From contig NC_088788.1 of the NCBI RefSeq assembly GCF_949628265.1, positions 20,460,001 through 20,524,000 of the forward strand: a stretch of 64,000 bases of DNA. Direction: 5' to 3'. Source of the stretch: Cloeon dipterum. Lineage: Eukaryota; Arthropoda; Insecta; Ephemeroptera; Baetidae. Made by a program: the position numbers and the translations under genes. Position 1 is the first letter of the stretch. The number at the start of each line of letters is the position of its first letter. The notes below the pieces were generated by a model. The model worked only from the letters and a program-made list of their open reading frames with translations. It made no database searches and had not been told where the DNA came from. Below, in pieces: positions 24,601-41,000 of the stretch.

Positions 24601-25023
24601 TACGTGAATACAGCAAGCAATAATATGTACATATTCGGCTTAAAACTCAATTCACCTTTCAGCGAGAGTGAACGCGGAAGAAATTTTTTCGACTTCAGCC
24701 GTTATTCCGAGAGACGATCATCAGCAGATTTCGCCGTGAAAAACTTGGCTCTCAAGTTAAGATTTATTAATATGAGCCTATTTATCTCGTTTATCTGATG
24801 CACAGACAGCGATCCTCCACAACCAGCGGTCGAGCGAGGAAGGGGCGTGCCGTGCCGCTGCTCTGTCAAAAACAAAAATCACCTGACTACGCACAGTAAA
24901 GAGAGGCGTGTCCAAGCCAAAGCCAGTCCAAGGTCCAAGCTTGCTAACAAATCGTCGAGACTCGAGACCCGCTTCTGAATTTGCCGATTTATTTGCCACA
25001 CGCCAAAAAATACAGCCTGTGAA
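24601..25023. promoter_or_regulatory. Probable bidirectional promoter of erlin (-) and LAMTOR3 (+)
   Basis: The two start codons are 563 bp apart and diverge. The DNA between them has no TATA consensus and no coding frame of interest. Both genes are housekeeping types. A shared divergent promoter is inferred from geometry alone. Confidence 0.5.
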
Positions 25024-25824
25024 ATGGTTGAGGTAACCCTTTAAATATTCCTCGCATTGTTTTATCATTAATTGAAATTAATTTTCATGTTTCAGGACAT
25101 GAACAAGTATCTGCGGAAACTGCTGTCAAAGTAAAAATTTTTAACAAAGAAATCGACACTCGATTTATTAATAAATTTACTTATTTTTACAGGATTGATG
25201 GCCTGTACTGTATAATAATATCAGACAGAGATGGAGTTCCAATTTTGAAAGGTTTGAATAAAACTTTAAAATTAACCTTGAGGTTATTTTTAATTTGTAT
25301 CATCTGTTTAGTCTGCTCAGATGATTCTCCTGACAAAGCGACAAGGACGAGCTTCCTTTCAACATTCGGCATTGCGACAGATCAAGGTGGCAAGCTGGGA
25401 CTGGGGAAAACCAAGTCCATTATCTGCATGTACGAGAATTACCAGGTCCGACAAGCATTTTCCTTTAAAGCGTAGGGAAAAGTGTAGGTGGAAAGGAAAT
25501 AGGGGCAGACACCCAGACACGCCTAATTTTTTGTGATTTTCATGAAAATCCAGAAACAAATTTTGCAAAATTTAATCAAAATACCATTGTTCAGAGGCGA
25601 ATTTATATGGGCTGCAGGGTTCTCTTGCTTCCTATTCGCAATAAATTTAGGTGCAAATAGTTATTTTTCTTAATTTTGTTTATCAGGCCATTCAAATGAA
25701 CAAGCTGCCGTTCGTAGTGACTTTCGTCACCAGCAGAGACTGCAACACGGGTCACGTGCTCGCCCTGGAGGCACAGCTGGAGCCCCTGCTTCCTGTACTG
25801 AGAGGAGTGGTCGGGGACACCTGA
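25024..25824 (+). CDS. Lamtor3: LAMTOR3 (MP1), Ragulator subunit
   Basis: Roadblock/LC7-fold subunit of the Ragulator complex on late endosomes and lysosomes. It pairs with LAMTOR2, anchors Rag GTPases for mTORC1 activation and scaffolds MEK1-ERK signalling. Five exons join in frame: 25024-25032, 25096-25130, 25193-25251, 25312-25445 and 25687-25824, giving 124 residues, the same length as the human protein. Key family segments are visible: IIISDRDGVPILK (residues 20-32), FLSTFGIATDQGGKLGLG, KSIICMYENYQ and NKLPFVVTF. The first coding exon contributes only M-V-E. I chose it because it restores the family's four-residue lead (M-x-x-D) and has a good donor (gag|gtaacc). A start at the internal methionine, 25099, is the alternative. 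Introns are 60-63 bp, except the last (241 bp). Convergent with the Ly6 gene. Confidence 0.95.
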
Positions 25825-26099
25825 TATTTGTACCAGCAACTTCCCTCGCCAGCCCAGGAGCCAACTTAGCCATCGATCTTGTTTGCCAGTTGCTGACAGA
25901 CAGCAGAAAAAAACTATTTCCACTCCTTGTGCTTCTGTGTTTAATACTAAGAATATTATTATTAATGTTTGTGATAGTAGACAAGATGTTTTCGACTCAG
26001 TTCTGGTTTATTTGATATGCAGAACAATCAAATTTTAATTTTTGTATGATTTGTATGAAATATTATCAGCTATAGTAAATGTCTCATTGTATAATACGT

Positions 26100-26105
26100 A
26101 ATAAA
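26100..26105 (+). terminator. Poly(A) signal AATAAA of LAMTOR3
   Basis: AATAAA about 275 bases after the stop codon, the first good hexamer downstream on the plus strand. Confidence 0.45.
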
Positions 26106-26961
26106 AAATACATGATTTCAATAATTTGATCTATATCTATGGAATGAGCTGCTGAGGGATTTCATTACAAATTAATTAGATAAGAGCCCTTCTTATATCC
26201 AAATAAAATCGAACACAAAAATACAGAAAACTTTGATTCCACATTCAAAAAATAGAGATTAAGCAATTTACAATACTTTCAGTTGATAATATCGATTTAA
26301 CCTGCTTCACGATTGGGGTACAAGTTTCATGAAAGCGATTAACTTGCGGTGCCTATATGGACGGATTGGTTCCACTCACTTGTACGGAATGATTGGACGG
26401 AAAAGTCAGCACAATTAGTATTTCCATTGATTCGCCTTTTGCATAAATCATTGGGGTCAGGAGCCAGAATAAGTTGGACGGAATTGAATTCCTTGTTCTA
26501 TATTTTTGTCGACTAAATTAAAATATTTGAATCTGGGAAACATATTGACGGTCACCGGAGCCCAATACCAGTAGAGATTTCACTATATTACTTGACAAAT
26601 ATGGTTCTGCAATCAAATTTATCAAAATCGACCCAGCTGATTTTGAATCCGGAATGGCAACCTCATTGCGGTGCAAAAGTCCTATATAAACTTAAATCCT
26701 AACTGTGGCATTTACGAGCCATGAGTTAATTTTCAACCAAGTCAGTTGCCTTGTCAAACACTGCTAAAATGACTAAAATTCCTTCCCTAACTCTTATCTT
26801 GAAGATAATAAACTCTGTCCTGTTCAACATACCTCATGTCTGCAGCGCAAAATCTACACAACAGGCGAATACCAGAAAGACACGTTTTCTTTACAAAATA
26901 TACTCGATCAAGCACGGCAGCACCAAGGCGCGAGATTCAGAGTTTCAACGACACGAGCGGT
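26106..26961. other. Non-coding DNA between convergent LAMTOR3 and Ly6 genes
   Basis: It probably includes the 3' UTR of the minus-strand Ly6 gene. No other gene is visible. The frame at 26751-27029 on the plus strand is antisense to the last Ly6 exon. Confidence 0.5.
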
Positions 26962-28493
26962 TCATGCGAACTGGAAGGCGGCGACAGCAGCCGCTGACAC
27001 AGCCGCTAGCCACGACAGGGAGGTGGTAGCAGGAGCGGCGTTGCAACCATCCTTGCTGTTGCACGTGCAGTATTCCATGAAGATGTTGTACGTTCCTGAG
27101 CGCATCAGACAATAGCGCTCGTCGCCGCCAATGCCAGGCTCGCCCAGGTACGCGCAGCTCCTGATGTACCGCCACTTTCCATTCACTGAAAACAAAAAAT
27201 TTTCAATTTAATTTATTAAATAAATATTTGGCCCAAAAATTATTGGAAATTTTAAGAGAGAAAAAGTTAATTTAATTAATAACAACGGTGTACAACTAAG
27301 GATTAATTTAACACTTTTTGTACATAACAATTTGTAAAATGAATGGGGGAAATTAATGATCCAGATGGCATGATATATTTTTCCAAGATTTATATGGCCA
27401 AATAATTTAAATATATTTCGAAAATTAATCGACCAATGAGAGACTATTATAATAATTAAATTGATCCAGCACTAAGAAGGCCTAGAGGCGGATTGGCCAA
27501 GATTCCGTAAAGAACCAGTGCTGGATCGCTATTACTATTATAGTCTCTCTCATTCTCCATATTTTTTTTTAAATAATTCATTTCCTGGCTCTATAATCTA
27601 GGAAAAATATATGATTCAATCTTTAGAATTTATTTCAATTCCTTTACCCAGATATTTATGCTACCGGCTTGGGCTTTTGCATTCCATGTATTCCCTTGCG
27701 GATAAAATGGAAATTATAACAAAATTTTGACATGACGTTTTGTATGGATATTTTAACAAATTTTGAAAGTAAAAACAAATCAATTTTTGAGCCATTCAAA
27801 GTTTTAATAATTGTTGCGTTACCTTTCTGTCGGATTTTCCTGCACAAGTTAGGGCGAATATTGGGGAGGTGGTTCAGGAATGGTTCTTTGGAGCAGTCAG
27901 TAATCGGCAGGGTAGAGTTGTCAAAAGGATCGGCGCACTTGGGATCTGCATCCGACCTGCACACCCAGCATTTGATGGCATCTCCTTCAATTACAGGAAA
28001 AATATTGGTATCAATCTTATAATGAGAGTTTCGTACAAAAGAAGTTTACACATAAATCGATATTTTGTGATATCCTGTTTAAAGTAAACAAATAAGAGTC
28101 TAGGAAATAGGAATAACAAGGATACATAAACATACATTATTTATTATACATATTATCATACACATACATTATGATCGCAGTTTTAACTAACTGAAAGGTC
28201 TAGAATCTAGAATCCAGGTGCATTCAGCTTTAAATGAGTGGTTTTAAAAGATAAGCGGCCAGCCAGCGCTTGGACAACATTTATATGTAATTCCAAATCT
28301 AAAATTCCCACGGCCAAGTCGCTTGGTGTGTGGATTGTGGGACTTGTTGGGTGCGTCGACAGGTGGTTTTCCAAATTTCGAGCGCCGGTTTCATGCAAAA
28401 ATCTCGAAATTTTATCACATACATACCTTGGTGCAGGCAGATGGACAGCACGGCCAAAAAGGCGGCCACCGCGGCGAACCCCCTAGAGTCCAT
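26962..28493 (-). CDS. Ly6/uPAR (quiver/sleepless-type) GPI-anchored protein
   Basis: Small three-finger protein of the insect quiver/Ly6 superfamily, whose members act in septate-junction assembly, ion-channel modulation or receptor trafficking at the cell surface. Three exons join in frame: 28493-28427, 27984-27823 and 27185-26962, giving 150 residues. The order is signal peptide (about 1-23, hydrophobic FAAVAAFLAVLSICL), Ly6 domain and hydrophobic GPI-addition tail (about 130-150, SLSWLAAVSAAAVAAFQFA). The domain has ten cysteines: CWVC, KCADPF, TDC, LCRK, SCAY, YCLM, YCTC and the diagnostic GCN end. The CADPFDN and GTYNIFMEYCTC segments fit the insect family, but I cannot name the exact orthologue. 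A 120-nt hairpin lies in the second intron. Convergent with LAMTOR3 and downstream of JNK on the same strand. Confidence 0.9.
27435..27554. repeat. Long imperfect hairpin in the second Ly6 intron
   Basis: An arm of about 39 nt at 27435-27473 is the near reverse complement of 27517-27554. Pairing is perfect over GATCCAGCACT at the loop side and AATGAGAG at the base, with a few bulges between. The 43-nt loop can itself pair (GGCC with GGCC). It could be a pre-miRNA-like hairpin, a decayed MITE, or another inverted duplication. I do not recognise a known miRNA in either arm. Confidence 0.7.
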
Positions 28494-30756
28494 GACGGGC
28501 TTTATTTCAGCGATGGACAAGGAAAGGGAGACCGAGCCGAGCGGTGTCTGCACGGATGGAAAACGCCCTGACTTCAAAAACAATCTACCTGGTCACGTGA
28601 CCAAGCTCTAAGCAACGATGGCCGCGCTCTTGCAGCCAATAAATGAGCCAGGCTCAACTGGCGCTAAAATTCTCGTACATTCTTAATCTTAACTCTTGAA
28701 TTTTTGGTCATATCTCATCTCATGGAGTGCTTCATTAACAAATTAAAAATTTATTGGTAGACGAATTTTGAAACAAAATTGGATTCTTTATTTTTGCTTT
28801 AGACTTCTTACTGATGTTAGAAATAATATCACTGTGTAAGGCTTGAAATTCAGTTTTGACTTATTTGGGTCATATTCTAAAAAATGTTTTTTTTACACTT
28901 TTCACCCCACAATCTATAACTTTTGACCAAAATTTTTGGATTTGCGTCTTTGAGTAAATATCGTAAATATGGTAGATTGGATTATATCAGTAATTACAAA
29001 CTAATTTCATTCATTTCATGATGAAAAAACTTCAATTGATGTGCGTGCCTGGAAATGGTGTAATACATTATTGAGTTGGATTTAGCTGATTGTGAGAATA
29101 AAATTAAACACAAGACACTCTCTCTAGAAAATTTTATTAGTGCTGCACATGATCAAATTGTAACTTAGCTCATTTTTTTCTCTTGATTGGATAAGTGGAA
29201 GAAAAATGGCTCATTTTGAACGACTCATAGAGATTTTAACATTTCTCCACTTCGGAAGAGTCTGAGCTGGAAAACGGCATTTCCGAGTTTTTTATTGCCT
29301 CTATGCAATCTTTTGATAACTTTCAAAGCAAGCCAGAATCAATGGTATCTTCTTTTTTATTAAAGCAGCGGCATTTCACAATTTATTCTCGGACGTGAGA
29401 ATAAAATTCGAGAGTAAAGGTGGCTGGAAACTGGTGCCATAAACAAAGCTCAAAGAACTCACCAAGTTTTTTCTCCACTATGGAAATTATTTTGTAACAT
29501 GTATTTAATTATTTTCTTGCTTGCTCGACATTCATTCTATTTACTCTCTGCACATTTTGTGGATTCTTGGTGAAAATGATTTTCGAGAAAAATATTTCAC
29601 CATACACATTTAATTTATCTGAGCATTTTGCGTTTTTTGTGTATTTATTAAATTTAGTGTGTCCACAAAAGGATAAAAGTTTGCTAAAAAGGGATTTCCA
29701 GAGACAAATATTTTAGAAATTCAAACATTAAAATCAAATAACCGTGTATCACTCACAGCAACAGATTACTCGCTCGTTTTTGCGCCAAAAACAAGGTTCC
29801 CCAACTTACACCAAACGGCATCACAGTCAGTCACTCCCATTCATTCCGTACGCGCTGTATACATGATATTTTGTAAGTTCTAATTTACACTTCTCACCGC
29901 TCCAAGAAGTCTGTCTGGTTTTAATCGTTAATCCATTACAATAGAGTTTCTTGTTTAGCAGCTGAAACTTTCGATTTAAATTTCACATGACACTAATGAT
30001 GAATATTTTTACATACTCCTTAAGTTTAAATTCACAGAAATTGTTTTAAACTTGTTGCTGGCAATAAAAGGAACGGAACAACGATAAAATTACTTTTCCC
30101 TTTATCATCTCTGAGTTTAATCAAGTATTTACAGAGGAACGGAATTATCTTATATATATTATGTTTTGCTTGCTAGTGCAGTTCCATTTTGCATTGAGTA
30201 AAACACAAACCTGTCTATTCTGTCTTTCTCAAAGTCAGTTCAGATGACAAACAGAGCGAGAGAAAAAAATTATTTCAAATACATCGTAAAAGAAGTTATA
30301 GAAGTCTCCCATTTTGAGGGTTGACCTTAAAATTTTACATCGTCAGAAAACCACACCAACTAGAATTTTTGCCTCTAACAAATTTCCTCTCTTTCTCTGT
30401 CCTCTACTATCCGCGAGAAAGCTGTCCGAAGAGACTAAAAATAACATTATGCTTCACATCTCTTGCTCGTCACTTCTTGGAAAGTTTGTTTTGTTTGTTT
30501 GCGTGTGTGTTATTCTTCTTATGCTTGCTTGCATCCACCCTTTGGATCACAGACAGAAACGAAACTAAAAACGAGGCGTTATAATAATAATAAAATTAAT
30601 CAATAATAATAATTTTCATCTTCTTCTTTTTCCACAACAAGTGTCTTCGCTCGCACGATTCCACTACAGGACGGAGGTAAAAAAGGAGAGGGAATTCTTG
30701 CTTAATTCTTTCTTCATCTTTTCTGCTCCTCAAAACTGAAAAAACCTTCGCGTCGT
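28494..30756. other. Non-coding DNA between Ly6 (5' side) and JNK (3' side)
   Basis: It contains the Ly6 promoter and leader (a GC-elevated patch at 28494-28640) and presumably the long JNK 3' UTR. TTTATT (AATAAA on the minus strand) is seen near 29644. No coding frame of interest is present. Confidence 0.5.
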
Positions 30757-35260
<4,504 letters not shown>

Positions 35261-38200
35261 AATTCAAACGCGCGCGTACGCACACAGCGGCTGCAATCAG
35301 CAATTCCCTTTCAGAGTTCCCGGGATGCATTCATATTTTATCAGCTTATGCAAAAAAGCGAAAGTTGACTCTGCGATCCATTAAGCAACACTACCGTGTT
35401 TGCCAGTAAGCTGAAATACATACAAAGCTGAAAACAAATACTGAAATTTTACACAGCCTTTTATGAAATGTAAGCTATCAAAAGTGGCAGCACGTGAATG
35501 CGTGGAATTGTGCTTCTTTTATTTTAGCTCTAATATGTTTTGCATATTTTAAGGGCAATTTTGTGAGCTTGTTAAGGAGTAAAATGGTGCGTATTTTATA
35601 CCAGGTAGTGGTGTTATGGTCCATGCCTACATGGTAAAAAATCCAAATAATTTGAAAATAACGACTATTTTTATAACTCTTTGACGGTGAAACCAGATTC
35701 AAAGTGATCTCATTTCTCAATACAACTCAAACAAAGAGTGGGTGCCAGAGTTACTCTTCCGTTTTTTGTCTTTTGCTTTTAATTCCACAGTCAGCGAAGT
35801 GAGTGTGTTTAGAAAAGCTTTTGATTGCTTTGGATGGAAAACAAAGTTAAGCAGATTGCCATTTTCTAACTTGGCGCACACGCACACACACACAAAAAGA
35901 GGCGAAACAAACGCAGCACTTAATGACTGGCAGAGTGCTCACAAAATGCGTGGAGAACAAATAAATGGTGCAAGCCACCGCGTGTGGGCGTTTGCGATTA
36001 CTTTCTCTTTAACTCGGCAGACCGCAAATCCATTAGGTAATTAAGCGCTGCGATGCAATAAATTGCGTCTTCGGGAGGAGAAGAGAGGCGCCGACCGGTC
36101 TGCACATTTTTTGTGTCCATCGAGATTTCGGTGTGCGTCGCCGCAGTAAATTTTTTTCCGCCACGCTGCACTCAAAGTGGCGAATAAATTTGGCATAAAT
36201 TTTTATTGCACGATCGTCTTTTCCGTATTACAACATCGGAAGTACATTTTTGCGTTGGCTTTTACGAGGCGCACAAAAGTCGGCGGCGTCGAGGGGAAGA
36301 AAACAATTTGTATAAATGCGACGGCTATTTATTCATACATCGGGAGCGCAGCTATTTTTTGGATCGTTCCGGGCGGCGAGGGTTGTGCACTGCCATGATT
36401 AAATTTTCTCACAGCGCCTTTTGAAAAGGCAGATCAAAGCTGAAATTCCATTTCGAGATGCATTTTCATTACCGGAATATGATACTCTCCGCGTTTAAAT
36501 AGAGCGCGGCGTGTCGTGTCGTTTGCAGTTTGCATCATGAAAAAGCTCGCTTTTATTGATTCCGTGTTTGTGCTGCCGGCATTCATGAATATTTTATACT
36601 TTAATCAATCACTCTCATGTTGCAATCTATTTTATTTAACGTTCTACGAAGATTGGTTGACGAGGCGGCAGTCGCCAGAAATATATACTTTATCGCCCAC
36701 TGTAAGGATAACAAAATTCAAATTTTATTGTCGTGTGTATATCTTTGCAAAATCCAACGTAATATCTTTTATTGTTACAAAGCGAGGCTGAGCTGAGACA
36801 TGAACTGGAGGGGTAGAGTGAAAATCAAAATCAAATTGTTCTTTTATATGCGGAGTTCCAAGAATGAAATATCTTAATTCAAAATTTTCATCCATCAACT
36901 TCAAGACTAAGTGTTTTAAACCTAGAACAAGATAGGCGTATTATTCACCGTTTTGATTGATGAGACATGAACATGTTTTTAGCAACTCTTAAAACAGCTA
37001 TGAAAAAGTCAGAGTTGGCCAGGACGGCGCTTTAACCTTTGCTTTGCGTCGGCGGTGTCACTTCCTTTTGCGTCTCGTGTGGCGGCTTTCCTCTCGCCGC
37101 GAGAATGATCACCGCAGAGGACATTAAGCAAATGAAAATTCGCACTCGCAGAAATTGAAAATGCACGCCAGCACAGTAATTCCATTTTGCGCGGTCTCAA
37201 CTTTTTGTCCCGCGTAGAAAACGCATTGAGGCGGAAAATATTCGTTTCTTAAGCGGCCGCATTTTTCTCTCCTGGGCCCGATTTTCAACTCGACGGACCC
37301 GACGCTTCTTGCAAGATAAAACACCTTTCCCTCGACAAAAGGGGAGAGCGCGGCCGCTGAAAAATGCTGGGATTCAAGTAAAAAATGGATATTTGGACAA
37401 GTGTGGCTCCTTTCTTCTCCGCTTGATTTTTTTTAACTGCAAACAGGGGGCGTGAAAAGAGTCCTGCAATCTATCTGTGTCTCAAAAGCTTCTCCCAAAA
37501 AGAACTTTTTAAGAAAAATGAGTTTAAATTTTGAGCTTTCTGGAGTTTTTTGGTTACATCTCCGTCGATCAAATAAAAACAGAAGGGAATTTCCGATCTC
37601 TATCTCCAACAATATTCCATTTTTAAATTCTGCTCAACGCTTGATGGAAAAATTATAGTTACTTTACAGAGCCACTTTATATGGTGGTGCTGAAAGTGCC
37701 GAACAAGTCAGCAAACTACTTTTCACGTCCCTTTTGCTGCTTTCATTGAACCGCAGTGGAGGAGTCTCCTTTGCGCAGTCATAACTTGTTATACGCTCGC
37801 TGGAATTAAATTTCGCCAGCAGAGTATAAGGTTCACGTTTTTGCAGCCGTAATTTTACGCAGTTTCGCAGAACCTTCAAGCTGCAAAATTATCCCACTTC
37901 TGGAAATGAGCCACACGCAAGCTGTACTTCGTCTTTTTTTTATTAAAGATAGGCAGCATCTCGACACAGATGCTACGCACGTTGCATAACTTGTAAAAAT
38001 ATTTTCGTGTTAGCTGAAAATCATAAAAATTATTGAATTGACTGACGCAATATTTTTTTGCACCACTATCAAAATTTTTGATGATGAAATATTAATGATA
38101 ATTAAAAAGAATTTAAAATAAAAACATAAATGCCTATAATTGGCAAGAAAAAATGAAAAGACATAGTCTTAGTCAGACGTTGCAAATCAAAGCAGCGAAG

Positions 38201-41000
38201 GAGTGGACACAATCAAATTTGTAATTGGCTCTGTTGCGATGTTGAACTCGCTGTCATCGGCAAATGACATTTCGCAAGGGCTCTCACTCGTCTATGGTTA
38301 TGCACGTGTATACGCAATGTGAATAAGCACATATTTGCACGGTTGGAGCGGAGCGACTGTAGGGCTTTCCATAGTTAAAAGTGCGGCGTAATAACTAAAC
38401 ATGGAGCGAGTTTATGAGCCAATCTGTATGCACAACACGGCTCGCCACTCCACCCCGCTACGATCGAGTTAGGGTGCCAAATCGACGAAAGGCTGATTTT
38501 TGCATGCGTGATTAGCATGCTCTACATCATTAAGTTCGGTTTTAGAGCTGAAAATGGGTTTTACGCAATTATTTAAAAATATCGTTTTTTTCCGTTTTAA
38601 GTAAGCCTTTCTTACAATTTTCAATTAAAGCAGGAACGTCATAATTTTCGGAAATCAGTTCTTTGTCCTCCTATTTTATAAGGACATTCAACTAAGTTAA
38701 TTGTATCCCTAATTCTGAGAAATTCCGTAGCACCTGACTCTTTTCCACGCTTAATCGATTTTTGTTATTTAAACATATTCGCGTGTGTTACTGCGGTACA
38801 CATGGCGTAAATTGAAACGGCTTGATACGGATGCCACCCAGAGGATTAAGACATAACACCGCGGGTGTTTGCTTTTCGAACTATGCAAAGTTTAAAAGGG
38901 CCATTGAATATTCATAGTCACGATAAGTCTGCACGGGCATGATTTTGCACGAGAGACCAACCCTTCCAAATAGTGAATCACGGCCAACACCATTTTACCT
39001 TACAGCCTCCGTCGTAAAGCTCGGTCTCTGTCGGGGAAACAATTTCCACTATGTCTGAAACTGAATCCCAGAAGAAAACGGATTCATTTTTGACAAGAAA
39101 ATCGATGCAAACTTTTGCTGCAGAACAAAAGGACAAGAATGTGCAGTTCGTAAAATTTTTTTTATTAAAAAAAAGGCTGAGTGAAAAAATTTCAGACAGT
39201 TTTTTGCTGAAAATAATGGTGTCAAGGCGGAACAAGTTTTTATGACAAAAGGTGCGTGTTGAAGTACCGAAAAGTGCTGCTCTGCTGCGAATCGATACGC
39301 TTCAAGTTGAGTTGCGGAGTGGAGGAGAAAGAAGCAGCACGTAAATTATCAACGCGCTGAGTAGGACGGTTAGTTTTTCCGATATTTGACTGACACCGTC
39401 ATCGTTGAAGGAGAAAACCCACAGAAAAGTTTCATCCCCGACCGTGCAATCAGTTGTGACAAGTAACGATAATTCTTGTGGGCATGTAGTTTTCAAAATG
39501 TCGGTGTTCTGGAAGACTCTTCGGTATCGTGGGGGAAAATTTAAAAGATGACTAAGTTGTTTCCATAAATATTAATGATTTTTAAGTCACAATGTGTATA
39601 TTTTAATTTTATTTTCGATCCACGACATATGAATTTGCACCAACTTAATATATATTAAAATTGTTAATTTAAAATCTATCAACAAATATGAGATCTTAGT
39701 CTACAGTCATCAAAATGTGAGCTGGGTATGTGAGTTATAAATTTGGTGACTATAAGGCATGCCGAAGAGGATAGCATAGGTGTCGTGGGAGGTTCTTAAT
39801 AGCCCTAGAAAAAGGCCGTTGCTCTTGCGGAGCGGTTGGATCGTAGCATCGCAGTGATATTGATTTCGTCTGGCACGTGAGATAATGAGCGAGTCTCGAT
39901 TACAGTCACATGCTCGTTGCATATCGCATTGTTCCACGGGCTTTGTTGTGTAGCCAGTCTCTCTTTGCGCAGCAACGGGAGAAGGGTCTGCAGAGAGCGG
40001 CTAATTAATTAATGAAGTTGCCGCGAATAACTCCATTATCCGGAGCGGAGGCAGAAAGTCGCTAGCGAGACAAGAGAGGCCAATAAATACTGATTAGCGA
40101 GGATTTTATTATTTACAGAGAGCGCCGCTGTTTAGCTAGCGGCTGCAGAAAACGTAATGATGGGATAAAAGCGGCTCTGTTACCTGATTTAATTTCGCCT
40201 GGGAAGCAATGTCGGCGGGCAAACTGTGCCGTTTTAATATTTTAGTAGATAGCCATAACACGAGAAACATTTGATGCTATTTTCAATTTAGGCTGTGATA
40301 TTTAAATGTAACTCTCTACGACTCTCATCGCAAATGTTTTAAGTAATATGATTTATTTCACTTCAAGTCTAAATTAAGCGAGACAAAATTTGATAATGCT
40401 CCGCTGAATCGCATGTAACTTAATTTTGAATTTGCCATGCAGAAAATTCAAAACATTTATATACAATTCATTCTAAGCCTTTAAAAATGTAAGTCTAAAT
40501 AAAAATATATGAATAAAAAAGTATGGCCGTTCGTGATGTTTGGTTTATGGATCGGACACAGTTGGGCCATAAAAATCACAATTACCAGCATAAAAGCAGC
40601 GGTATCGTATATATCATCAGCCAGCAGCGGAGCTCTAATTAAAAACACAGTCGATAATTTTGCACCACCTGAATAATTAACGCAGGCGCGGGTCAAAATA
40701 ATAATTTTCGCCGTGCGATCAGATTAAGGCATAAATTTTAATTAAGCAAGTGGGGCCGCTTTAATGAAATCACCTGCTCGGTGCGCCGGGTGGCCGTTTC
40801 AAAGTTGCTCTGCGTGGCAGCCGAGAGGAGGAAGCTTTTTAATCAGCAGCAGCATCATCATCATCAGAGGGCAGACGCTGCGGTTTTTGGATTGCGCGGA
40901 AATTGAATCAATTTGGATGCAAAGGAACTCGAGAGGCTCTATTATTCGAGAACGTGCTGCTCAAGCGTTCAGTGAGCGAGTGCACCTCTGCTTTCCAATT
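35261..41000. other. Non-coding DNA, AT-rich with GC-elevated blocks
   Basis: No gene is supported. GC-elevated patches occur at about 36030-36420, 37010-37350, 39950-40220 and 40690-40990. A short (CA)n run lies near 35877-35893 and a CAGCAGCAGCATCATCATCA run near 40846. Homeodomain-type TAAT cores are dense. The content fits regulatory or intronic DNA. Confidence 0.45.
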
